From JBDTGE01 sp050742975 (lineage in GTDB: Bacteria; Actinomycetota; Actinomycetes; Mycobacteriales; Jatrophihabitantaceae): DNA of 10,268 bases. The translations under genes were made by a program, and so were the position numbers. The notes under the pieces were generated by a model. The model did no database searches. It was not told the DNA's origin and saw nothing but the letters and a program-made list of their open reading frames with translations. The stretch covers positions 1 to 10,268 of the forward strand of contig JBOGDQ010000072.1 of NCBI GenBank assembly GCA_050742975.1. The letters are read 5' to 3'. Of the stretch, positions 1 through 6,042 are shown piece after piece; position 1 is the stretch's first letter, and every line of letters starts with the position of its first letter.

Positions 1-36
1 GGTCGGGCGGAGCGCGAACCCGTTCGGTACGGCCAT
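1..36 (-). CDS. Possible start of a further gene, cut by the left edge
   Basis: On the minus strand an ATG at 36-34 opens a frame that stays open to the window edge, reading MAVPNGFALRPT. It lies 25 bp downstream of the gabT stop on the same strand, so it could be the fourth gene of the GABA operon. The gap between them (37-61) is AT-rich and has no convincing Shine-Dalgarno sequence. Twelve residues are too few to recognise a family. It could equally be chance open sequence. Confidence 0.3.
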   Translation of the reverse strand, partial: MAVPNGFALRPT

Positions 37-61
37 TTTGATTTTTGCTTTCGGCCGGGAA

Positions 62-1387
62 TTACAGCGACGCGAAGGCGTCTTCCAGGATGTCGAGGCC
101 TTCCTCGAGGAGGTCCTCGCCGATCACCAGCGGCGGCAGGAAGCGCAGCACGTTGCCGAACGTGCCGCAGGTAAGCACGACCAGGCCGGCCTTGTGGCAG
201 AACGCGGCCACGGCGGCGGTGGACGCCGGGTCCGGGTCGAGGGTGCCGGGCTTGGTCAGCTCGACGGCGATCATCGCACCGCGGCCGCGGACCTCGGCGA
301 TCACCGGGTAGGTCTCGGCCAGCTTGCGCAGGCGGGGGAGCATGATCTCGCCGATGCGCCGGGCCTTGGCCGGGAGGTCCTGCGACATCATCGTCTCGAT
401 CGCGCCGAGCGCGGCGGCGCAGGCGACCGGGTTGCCGCCGTAGGTGCCGCCGAGGCCGCCGGAGTGGACCGCGTCCATGATCTCGGCGCGACCGGTCACC
501 GCCGCCAGCGGCAGCCCGCCGGCGATGCCCTTAGCCGTCGTTACCAGGTCGGGGACGAGGCCCTCGTGCTCCACCGCGAACCAGTCGCCGGTGCGGCAGA
601 ACCCGGACTGGATCTCGTCGGCGATGAACACGATCCCGTGCTCGGCGCACCACGACGCGACCCTGGCCAGGAACCCCGGCGCGGGCACGATGAAGCCACC
701 CTCACCCTGCACCGGCTCGATGATCACCGCCGCCGTGTTCGCCTCACCGACCTGCGTGTGCACCAGCGACGTGAACTGCGCGAAGGCCTCGTCCGCGCAG
801 TGCTCCGCGCCGCTCGGCCACCGGTACGGGTAGGCCATCGGCACCCGGTAGATCTCGCTCGCGAACGGCCCGAACCCGGACTTGTACGGCATCGACTTGG
901 CCGTCAGCGCCATCGTCAGGTTCGTCCGGCCGTGGTAGGCGTGATCGAAGGCCACCACCGCCTGCCGCCCGGTGTGCTGACGCGCGATCTTCACCGCGTT
1001 CTCCACCGCCTCGGCCCCGGAGTTGAACAGCGCCGAGCGCTTCTCGTGACTGCCCGGCGTCAGCTCGTTCAGCTTCTCGGCGACGGCCACGTACTCCTCG
1101 TACGGCGTCACCATGAAGCAGGTGTGCGTGAAATCGGCTACCTGCGCCTGCACCGCCGCCACCACCCGCGGCGCCGCATTGCCCACCGACACCACGGCGA
1201 TCCCCGCGCCGAAGTCGATCAGCTGGTTGCCGTCGACGTCCACGACGATCCCGCCGCCGGCCTGCGCCACGTACACGGGCAACGTCGTCCCCACACCGGA
1301 GGCGACCGCCGCGGACTTGCGCCCGTGCAGCTCGATCGAGCGAGGTCCCGGGATCGCCGTCTTCAGCAGCCGCTGCTGATCCACCAT
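62..1387 (-). CDS. gabT: 4-aminobutyrate aminotransferase (class III, PLP-dependent)
   Basis: This cytoplasmic enzyme moves the amino group of GABA to 2-oxoglutarate, giving succinate semialdehyde and glutamate. The 441-residue product is full length for GabT. Visible class III aminotransferase features are the cofactor phosphate-binding stretch NSGAEAVENAVK (about 122-133), the aromatic pair in DHAYHGRT (about 148-155), EPVQGEGG (about 224-231), the pyridine-nitrogen aspartate in IADEIQSG (D257), the Schiff-base lysine in TTAKGIAGG (K286) and GGTYGGNP (about 313-320). The ATG at 1387 is preceded by GAGAG with 6 bp spacing. It is the last complete gene of a three-gene operon, 17 bp after the biotinyl-domain gene, with an aminobutyraldehyde dehydrogenase upstream, which supports GABA as substrate. 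Related transaminases acting on ornithine or beta-alanine are a less likely alternative. Confidence 0.93.
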   Translation of the reverse strand: MVDQQRLLKTAIPGPRSIELHGRKSAAVASGVGTTLPVYVAQAGGGIVVDVDGNQLIDFGAGIAVVSVGNAAPRVVAAVQAQVADFTHTCFMVTPYEEYVAVAEKLNELTPGSHEKRSALFNSGAEAVENAVKIARQHTGRQAVVAFDHAYHGRTNLTMALTAKSMPYKSGFGPFASEIYRVPMAYPYRWPSGAEHCADEAFAQFTSLVHTQVGEANTAAVIIEPVQGEGGFIVPAPGFLARVASWCAEHGIVFIADEIQSGFCRTGDWFAVEHEGLVPDLVTTAKGIAGGLPLAAVTGRAEIMDAVHSGGLGGTYGGNPVACAAALGAIETMMSQDLPAKARRIGEIMLPRLRKLAETYPVIAEVRGRGAMIAVELTKPGTLDPDPASTAAVAAFCHKAGLVVLTCGTFGNVLRFLPPLVIGEDLLEEGLDILEDAFASL

Positions 1388-1404
1388 CGATGACTCTCTT
1401 TCAC

Positions 1405-1626
1405 TCAGGCGGTGTCGATCACCGCGATGGCATCGCCTTCGCGGATCGCGTCGCCCGCGCTCACCGCGAGTTCGCTGACGACGCCGGCCACTTCGGCGTG
1501 TACCGGGATCTCCATCTTCATCGATTCCAGGATCACCAGCGTGTCCGTCGGACCCACCCGATCCCCTACCGCCACGACGACCGCTCCGACGTTGGCGACC
1601 AGCTCGGCGACAACCGTGTGGGTCAT
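1405..1626 (-). CDS. Small free-standing biotinyl/lipoyl-domain protein (BCCP-like, TB7.3 type)
   Basis: This 73-residue protein is a single biotinyl/lipoyl attachment domain with no linker or partner domain. The biotinylation motif ESMKMEIP is intact, with the acceptor lysine at K37; the Met-Lys-Met form favours biotin over lipoate. The hammerhead halves are residues 1-35 and 39-73. It closely resembles, in length and sequence, the mycobacterial biotinylated protein TB7.3 (Rv3221c, about 71 residues). The start is the ATG at 1626, 10 bp after the dehydrogenase stop. A longer in-frame reading to 1794 would lie over the dehydrogenase coding region and has a low-complexity S/T/R-rich extension, so it is not used. 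No clear Shine-Dalgarno is seen, so translation is probably coupled to the upstream gene. Its carboxylase partner is not in the window and its link to GABA breakdown is unexplained. Confidence 0.9.
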   Translation of the reverse strand: MTHTVVAELVANVGAVVVAVGDRVGPTDTLVILESMKMEIPVHAEVAGVVSELAVSAGDAIREGDAIAVIDTA

Positions 1627-1636
1627 GCGCCGGCGA

Positions 1637-3067
1637 TCAGAAGTCGATGTTGTGCATGACGTGCTTGATGCGGGTGTAGTCCTCCAGGCCGTAGACGGAC
1701 AGGTCCTTGCCGTAGCCGGAGTGTTTGAACCCGCCGTGGGGCATCTCGGCGACGATCGGGATGTGCGCGTTGACCCAGACGCAGCCGAAGTCAAGCCGTC
1801 GGGACACGCGCATGGCCCGACCGTGGTCCTTGGTCCAGACCGAGGACGCGAGCCCGTACTCGATGTCGTTGGCCCAGCGGACGGCCTCGTCCTCGTCGGT
1901 GAACTGCTGCACGGTGATGACCGGGCCGAAGATCTCGTTCTGGATCGCGGCGTCGTCCTGCCGCATCCCGGCCAGCACGGTGGGCTGCCAGAAGTAGCCG
2001 CGCTCGCCCTGGCGGGCGCCGCCGGCCAGCAGCTGCGCGTGGTCGGGCAGCTGCTGGAAGAACCCGCCGACGCGCTCGAGCTGGTTGGCGTTGTTCAGCG
2101 GCCCGTACAGCACGTCGGCGTCGTCGGGCATCCCGGTCCTGGTGTTCTTGGCCTGCTCGGCAAGCGCGGCCGCGAACTCCTCGGCGATCCCGGGCCCGGC
2201 CAGCACCCGGGTCGCGGCGGTGCAGTCCTGCCCGGCGTTGAAGTAGCCGGCGATAGCGATGTTCTCCGCGGCGTTCTGGATATCGGCATCGTCGAACACC
2301 AGCACCGGGGCCTTGCCGCCGAGCTCCAGGTGGGTCCGCTTGAGGTCCTTGGCCGCGGCCGCCGCGACCTCGTAGCCGGCCCGGGTCGAGCCGGTGATCG
2401 ACACCATCGCCGGTGTCTTGTGCGAGACAATCTCCCGGCCGGTGTCGCGGTCCCCGCACACCACGTTGAACACGCCGGGCGGGAAGAACTCGGCCGCGAT
2501 CTCGGCCATCAACACCGACGAGACGGGCGTCGTGTCCGACGGCTTGAGCACCACGCAGTTACCCGCCGCCAGCGCAGGCGCGATCTTCCAGACACCCATC
2601 ATCATCGGGTAGTTCCACGGCGCCACCTGCCCGACGACGCCGACCGGCTCACGCCGGATGTAGGACGTGTGTCCGGCAAGGTACTCCCCGGCGCTGCGGC
2701 CCTCCAGCATCCGTGCCGCACCGGCGAAGAACCGGATCTGATCCAGCGCCGGCGGCACCTCCTCGGTGCGGGTCAGCTCGATCGGCTTGCCGGTGTTCTG
2801 GCACTCGGCCGCTATCACCTCCTCGGCGCGCGCCTCGAACGCGTCGGCGAACTTCAGCAGCGCGCGCTGCCGCTCGGACGGCGTCGAATCGCGCCACGAC
2901 TCGAACGCCACCGCCGCGGCCCCATAAGCCGCATCCACATCAGCCGCACCCGACAAGGGAGCTGACCCGAACACCTCACCACTGGTCGGATCGACCAGAT
3001 CCAACCGCCGTCCGTCGACCGCATCGACCGACCTGCCGTTGATGAAGTTCTGCACGTTGCGAGCCAT
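1637..3067 (-). CDS. patD: Gamma-aminobutyraldehyde dehydrogenase (PatD/YdcW-like ALDH)
   Basis: A 476-residue NAD-dependent aldehyde dehydrogenase, probably oxidising 4-aminobutyraldehyde from putrescine to GABA in the cytoplasm. Visible ALDH signatures are PWNYP (N152), LKPSD (K175), the nucleotide-binding GSTRAG (226-231), the general base in LELGGK (E248), the nucleophile in NAGQDCTAA (C282) and EIFGPV (378-383). The GQDCTAA context and the C-terminal GYGKDLSVYGLEDYT are like E. coli YdcW/PatD rather than the usual GabD succinate-semialdehyde enzyme, which normally has GQxCxxxxR variants. The chosen start is the ATG at 3067 with GAGG 6 bp upstream (3074-3077). An in-frame ATG at 3106 would add 13 residues unlike the family. 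First gene of the operon, followed 10 bp later by the biotinyl-domain gene and then gabT. The exact aldehyde is inferred; betaine-aldehyde or other amino-aldehydes are possible. Confidence 0.85.
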   Translation of the reverse strand: MARNVQNFINGRSVDAVDGRRLDLVDPTSGEVFGSAPLSGAADVDAAYGAAAVAFESWRDSTPSERQRALLKFADAFEARAEEVIAAECQNTGKPIELTRTEEVPPALDQIRFFAGAARMLEGRSAGEYLAGHTSYIRREPVGVVGQVAPWNYPMMMGVWKIAPALAAGNCVVLKPSDTTPVSSVLMAEIAAEFFPPGVFNVVCGDRDTGREIVSHKTPAMVSITGSTRAGYEVAAAAAKDLKRTHLELGGKAPVLVFDDADIQNAAENIAIAGYFNAGQDCTAATRVLAGPGIAEEFAAALAEQAKNTRTGMPDDADVLYGPLNNANQLERVGGFFQQLPDHAQLLAGGARQGERGYFWQPTVLAGMRQDDAAIQNEIFGPVITVQQFTDEDEAVRWANDIEYGLASSVWTKDHGRAMRVSRRLDFGCVWVNAHIPIVAEMPHGGFKHSGYGKDLSVYGLEDYTRIKHVMHNIDF

Positions 3068-3191
3068 TACCAACCTCAATGCTGCTGTTGACGACGGATT
3101 TAGCACCGTTCTACCTGTTCCACAACGAAAAGGGAAGGCATCACCGGCCTCCTGCTGCGATCGCCGACGGTCGGGTTATGCTGCTCGGACC
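3068..3191. promoter_or_regulatory. Divergent promoter region between the GABA operon and the leuA leader
   Basis: This 124-bp stretch has no coding signal and separates two divergent transcription units. On the minus strand a possible promoter for the dehydrogenase is TTGTGG (3120-3125), a 17-bp spacer, and TAAATC (3097-3102), placing transcription start about 20 bases before the start codon. On the plus strand TATGCT (3177-3182) is the best -10 candidate for leuA. A weaker pair is TTGACG (3088-3093) with TACCTG (3112-3117). All are consensus matches by eye only. I see no clear operator palindrome. Confidence 0.4.
3177..3182 (+). promoter_or_regulatory. Candidate -10 element for leuA leader transcription
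   Basis: TATGCT matches the actinobacterial TANNNT -10 pattern. No good -35 is visible 17-18 bp upstream. Transcription would begin near 3189-3190, only 2-3 bases before the leader-peptide ATG at 3192, so the leader would be leaderless or nearly so. The lack of a Shine-Dalgarno sequence before that ATG agrees with this. Confidence 0.4.
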
Positions 3192-3236
3192 ATGACGCGC
3201 GCGCTGCTCCTTCTCGGCCGCGACGAGGTCCGGTAA
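3192..3236 (+). CDS. leuL: leuA leader peptide with four consecutive leucine codons
   Basis: ATG at 3192 opens a 14-residue peptide, MTRALLLLGRDEVR, ending in TAA at 3234-3236, 95 bp before leuA. Four consecutive Leu codons (CTG CTC CTT CTC, 3204-3215) sit in front of a leucine-biosynthesis gene, the hallmark of amino-acid attenuation. No Shine-Dalgarno sequence precedes it, and a -10-like TATGCT ends 9 bases upstream, so leaderless translation is likely. The codon run overlaps the complement of the leuA ribosome-binding site, and the following codons overlap the first arm of the pseudoknot, so ribosome position here should set the structure of the whole leader. The peptide itself probably has no function beyond sensing charged leucyl-tRNA. 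Confidence 0.8.
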   Translation: MTRALLLLGRDEVR

Positions 3237-3325
3237 CTCACGCCGGTCGGCCCCTCGTCGCGGGCCTTCAAGCGCACCAATCCAGCGCAGCGCCGACCGC
3301 TCCACCATCGAAGACCAGGAGCAGC
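3203..3325 (+). promoter_or_regulatory. Leucine-responsive leuA leader RNA (LEU-type pseudoknot plus anti-SD helix)
   Basis: Three complementarities can be read directly. Stem A pairs 3218-3228 with 3253-3263 (11 perfect bp) and continues with 2 bp past a bulged G. Stem B pairs 3244-3251, which lies in the loop of stem A, with 3292-3299 (8 perfect bp), so A and B form an H-type pseudoknot. An outer helix pairs 3203-3211 (GCTGCTCCT, within the Leu codon run) with 3317-3325 (AGGAGCAGC, the leuA Shine-Dalgarno and following bases), 9 perfect bp. A competing 7-bp pairing, 3201-3207 with 3287-3293, would exclude stem B. A conserved pseudoknot named the LEU element has been described upstream of leuA in most Actinobacteria. 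The inferred mechanism is that ribosomes stalled on Leu codons free the leuA ribosome-binding site, while full leader translation lets it be masked. No U-tract follows stem A, so classical termination is less likely. Confidence 0.75.
3317..3321 (+). promoter_or_regulatory. leuA ribosome-binding site
   Basis: AGGAG ends 10 bases before the leuA ATG at 3332. It fixes the chosen start and is the target of the 9-base complement in the leader-peptide Leu codons. Confidence 0.75.
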
Positions 3326-3331
3326 AACGTC

Positions 3332-5068
3332 ATGAGCATTCCATTCGCGCAGCAACCCTCCGGCATGCCCTGCCACCGCTACGCCCGTTTCCCCGCCGTC
3401 CAGCTCGCCGACCGCACCTGGCCGGACAGGCAGATGGACGCGGCGCCGCGCTGGCTGTCCACCGACCTGCGCGACGGCAACCAGGCCCTGATCGACCCGA
3501 TGAACGCCGCCCGCAAGAACGCGATGTTCGACCTGCTCGTGAAGATGGGCTACAAGGAGATCGAGGTCGGCTTCCCGGCCGCGAGCCAGACCGACTTCGA
3601 CTTCATCCGCAGCCTGATCGAGGGCGGCAGGATCCCGGACGACGTCCGCATCTCGGTGCTGACCCAGGCCCGCGAGGAGCTGATCGACCGGACCGTCCAG
3701 TCGCTCGTCGGCGCGCGCCAGGCCACCGTGCACATGTACAACGCGGCGGCACCGGTGTTCCGCAAGGTCGTCTTCGGCTTCCCGGGCGATGGGCGGGCGC
3801 AGTGCCGGGCGGTGGCCGTCGACGGCATCTCGGCGATCATGAAGTACGCCGACATCTATCTGCCCGAAACCGACTTCGGCCTGGAGTACTCGCCGGAGAT
3901 CTTCATGGACACCGAACTGGAGTTCAGCCTGGAGATCTGCGAGGCCGTCATGGACGTCTGGCAGCCGGGGCCGGACCGCGAGATCGTCCTCAACCTGCCG
4001 TGCACCGTCGAGCGCTCGACACCGAACATCTACGCCGACCAGATCGAGTGGATGTCGCGCAGCCTCACCCGCCGCGAGTTCATCGCGCTGTCCGTGCACA
4101 CGCACAACGACCGCGGCACCTCGACCGCCGACTCCGAGCTGGCGATCCTTGCCGGCGCCCAGCGCATCGAGGGCTGCCTGTTCGGCAACGGCGAGCGCAG
4201 CGGCAACGTCGATCTGGTGACGCTGGGGCTGAACCTGTACAGCCAGGGCATCGACCCGATGATCGACTTCAGCGACATCGACGAGATCAGGCGCACCGCC
4301 GAGTACTGCAACCGCATCGACGTGCACGAGCGGCACCCGTACGCCGGCGATCTCGTCTACACGTCCTTCAGCGGCTCGCACCAGGACGCGATCAAGAAGG
4401 GGTTCGACGACCTGGATCGAACCGCCGCGGCAGCGGGCAAGCCTGCGGGCGAGCTGCCGTGGTACATCCCGTACCTGCCGATCGATCCGAAGGACGTGGG
4501 CCGTTCGTACGAGGCCGTCATCCGGGTCAACTCGCAGTCCGGCAAGGGCGGCGTCGCGTACATCATGAAGACCGACCACCACCTCGACCTGCCGCGCCGG
4601 CTGCAGATCGAGTTCAGCCACGTCATCCAGGAGCACACCGACGGCGAGGGGGGCGAGGTCGACGCGGCGCTGATGTACGACATCTTCGCGCGTGAGTACC
4701 TGGCCCCCGGCGAGTTCGAGCTGATCAGGTTCAGCTCCACCACCGACGACAGCACGGAGCGGGTGCAGGCCGTCGTCCGTTCCGGCGGCGTCGACCACGA
4801 CGTCACCGGCGTCGGCAACGGGCCGATCGCGGCGTTCTGCGACGCGCTGTCCGCCGTCGACTTCGGCTACGGCGGCGTGAACGTCCGGGTGCTGGACTAC
4901 GCCGAGCACGCGCTCACGGCCGGACGGGACGCCGAGGCGGCCGCGTACCTCGAGATCGAGATCGGGGACCACGTGCTGTGGGGCGTCGGTGTCAGCGAAT
5001 CGATCACGCAGGCCTCGCTGCGTGGCGTGATCAGCGCGCTCAACCGGGCCGCTCGGAACCGCCGCTGA
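3332..5068 (+). CDS. leuA: 2-isopropylmalate synthase (type II)
   Basis: Catalyses the first committed step of leucine synthesis, condensing acetyl-CoA with 2-oxoisovalerate. The 578-residue product is shorter than M. tuberculosis LeuA (644 residues), lacking most of its N-terminal extension and the variable repeat near the C-terminus. The TIM-barrel part (about 30-310) carries the catalytic and metal-binding DLRDGNQ (R47, D48), the SVHTHNDRG metal histidines (H256, H258) and NGERSGN (N292). A linker with HERHPYAGDLVYTSFSGSHQ (332-351) follows, and residues from about 425 form the C-terminal LeuA dimer domain expected to bind leucine for feedback inhibition. Start ATG 3332 has AGGAG 10 bp upstream. 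Two layers of leucine control are therefore likely: enzyme feedback and the leader RNA. It converges on protein B with a 5-bp gap. The barrel has HTH where the mycobacterial enzyme has HPH. Confidence 0.96.
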   Translation: MSIPFAQQPSGMPCHRYARFPAVQLADRTWPDRQMDAAPRWLSTDLRDGNQALIDPMNAARKNAMFDLLVKMGYKEIEVGFPAASQTDFDFIRSLIEGGRIPDDVRISVLTQAREELIDRTVQSLVGARQATVHMYNAAAPVFRKVVFGFPGDGRAQCRAVAVDGISAIMKYADIYLPETDFGLEYSPEIFMDTELEFSLEICEAVMDVWQPGPDREIVLNLPCTVERSTPNIYADQIEWMSRSLTRREFIALSVHTHNDRGTSTADSELAILAGAQRIEGCLFGNGERSGNVDLVTLGLNLYSQGIDPMIDFSDIDEIRRTAEYCNRIDVHERHPYAGDLVYTSFSGSHQDAIKKGFDDLDRTAAAAGKPAGELPWYIPYLPIDPKDVGRSYEAVIRVNSQSGKGGVAYIMKTDHHLDLPRRLQIEFSHVIQEHTDGEGGEVDAALMYDIFAREYLAPGEFELIRFSSTTDDSTERVQAVVRSGGVDHDVTGVGNGPIAAFCDALSAVDFGYGGVNVRVLDYAEHALTAGRDAEAAAYLEIEIGDHVLWGVGVSESITQASLRGVISALNRAARNRR

Positions 5069-5073
5069 GAGCG

Positions 5074-6042
5074 TCAGGGCGCGCGATAGGTCGGTGGCGT
5101 CGTGTCGAACCCGACGGTTCCACCGGGCTGGGACGAGACGGCGATCGAGCCCGGCACGGTGCGCTTGGAGTGCGCGGGCTGAGCCCGGTACAGCAGGTGC
5201 CAGGTCAGCTTGCCGGCCACGTGCACGGTCGTCGGCGTGCGCTCGTCGACGCGGAAGCTCAGGCCGCTGTAGTCGGTCGGCGCCTGCCAGCGCAGCGAGT
5301 TCGCGACGAGTCCGGTGACGTGCGGACGGCCGGCGTGCTGCGAGCAGCGCGGCGGTGCGAGCGAGCGGGTGCGCGCGCAGGCGAGCATCGCGGTCCGGAC
5401 TGCGGACGTGGCCGTGCTCGTCCCGTCGCTGCTCAGGACGGTCTTCGGGCTGGCCATCGTCGCGACGTCCGGGTTCGTGAACACCACGGAGTCGGGTGTC
5501 AGCGCGTACTCCGGATCGGTCGAGCCGAACATGACGACGCCGGGGAACGCGTACACCTCGTCGCGGTTCCCGAGCGGCTGGCCGAACACAGCGGGCAAGT
5601 GCAGGTTGTCGGCACCGCTGATCAGGATGTCGACCGCGGTGTGCGCGAGCTTCCAGCCGGAGCCGTCGGGGATAACCTCGAAGTGGTCGACCACGGTCGA
5701 GCTGCCGACGCGGTACCGGACGTGGACGACCGAGCCGTAGGAGCCGGAGTCGGTGCCGATCACGCTGATCGCGCTGATCGGTCCGACGGCCTGCTGCCGA
5801 TGCAGCACCTGCGAGTTCAACAGCAGGCGATCATCGGGCGCCTCACCGAGCGAGAGCGCCGCCTGCGCATCGCCGCGTGCGAGTGCGCGCAGGTAGGACC
5901 TCACGACCGACGACGGCGATCCTGACCCGCTGCTGCCGAACGCGAGGTAGCCGGCAAAGGACAGCACGGCGGCGACCACGAGGACGATCACGACGGCGTA
6001 GCCGCGGCGGCGCGGGCCGCCGAACCGGTCCGCGGTGATCAC
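5074..6042 (-). CDS. Membrane-anchored NTF2-like protein B, paralogue of the protein at 7373-8341
   Basis: Unnamed protein, 322 residues from the GTG at 6042. This start overlaps the protease stop by 4 bp (GTGA) and gives exactly the length of its paralogue; a GTG at 6075 would add 11 residues. Residues 11-13 are RRR, followed by one membrane segment (about 15-36), so most of the protein lies outside the membrane. Residues about 45-140 look like an NTF2-like fold (VVRSYLRALARGDAQAAL, later DGSGWKLAHTAV). The second half (about 150-322) is a beta-rich region of unknown fold containing FPGVVMFG and two cysteines, C222 and C233, likely a disulfide. Matching stretches in protein A include SYLRALARGDA against GYFAALEQSDA, the REQQ/HRQQ segment, and the FPG motif. 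Last gene of the operon. Function unknown; a partner or substrate-handling role with the adjacent protease is inference. Confidence 0.8.
   Translation of the reverse strand: MITADRFGGPRRRGYAVVIVLVVAAVLSFAGYLAFGSSGSGSPSSVVRSYLRALARGDAQAALSLGEAPDDRLLLNSQVLHRQQAVGPISAISVIGTDSGSYGSVVHVRYRVGSSTVVDHFEVIPDGSGWKLAHTAVDILISGADNLHLPAVFGQPLGNRDEVYAFPGVVMFGSTDPEYALTPDSVVFTNPDVATMASPKTVLSSDGTSTATSAVRTAMLACARTRSLAPPRCSQHAGRPHVTGLVANSLRWQAPTDYSGLSFRVDERTPTTVHVAGKLTWHLLYRAQPAHSKRTVPGSIAVSSQPGGTVGFDTTPPTYRAP

Noticed and set aside
30..57. Possible terminator hairpin downstream of gabT (CGGCC ... GGCCG)
   Set aside because: Only 5 bp with an 18-base loop, and it would overlap the possible next gene start. Too weak to call.
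38..1393. Long open frame on the plus strand opposite gabT
   Set aside because: It is rich in Arg, His and Gly with no recognisable domain, as expected for the antisense of a high-GC gene. The minus-strand frame is an unmistakable aminotransferase.
1627..1794. N-terminal extension of the biotinyl-domain protein up to 1794
   Set aside because: It overlaps the dehydrogenase coding sequence and is low-complexity. The ATG at 1626 gives the normal size of the single-domain family.
3111..3130. LexA/SOS-box-like GTTC...AAC motif near the divergent promoters
   Set aside because: The half-sites lack the GAAC-N4/5-GTTC arrangement, and only a 3-bp inverted match is present.
3216..3270. Stem A of the leuA leader as a classical intrinsic terminator
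   Set aside because: The 11-bp stem is strong, but its 3' side is followed by TTCAAGCGCACC rather than a U-tract. The pseudoknot and SD pairing explain the structure better.
3176..4972. 598-residue open frame antisense to leuA
   Set aside because: Composition is Val/Ala/Asp/Arg-rich without motifs. The plus-strand frame carries all 2-isopropylmalate synthase signatures.
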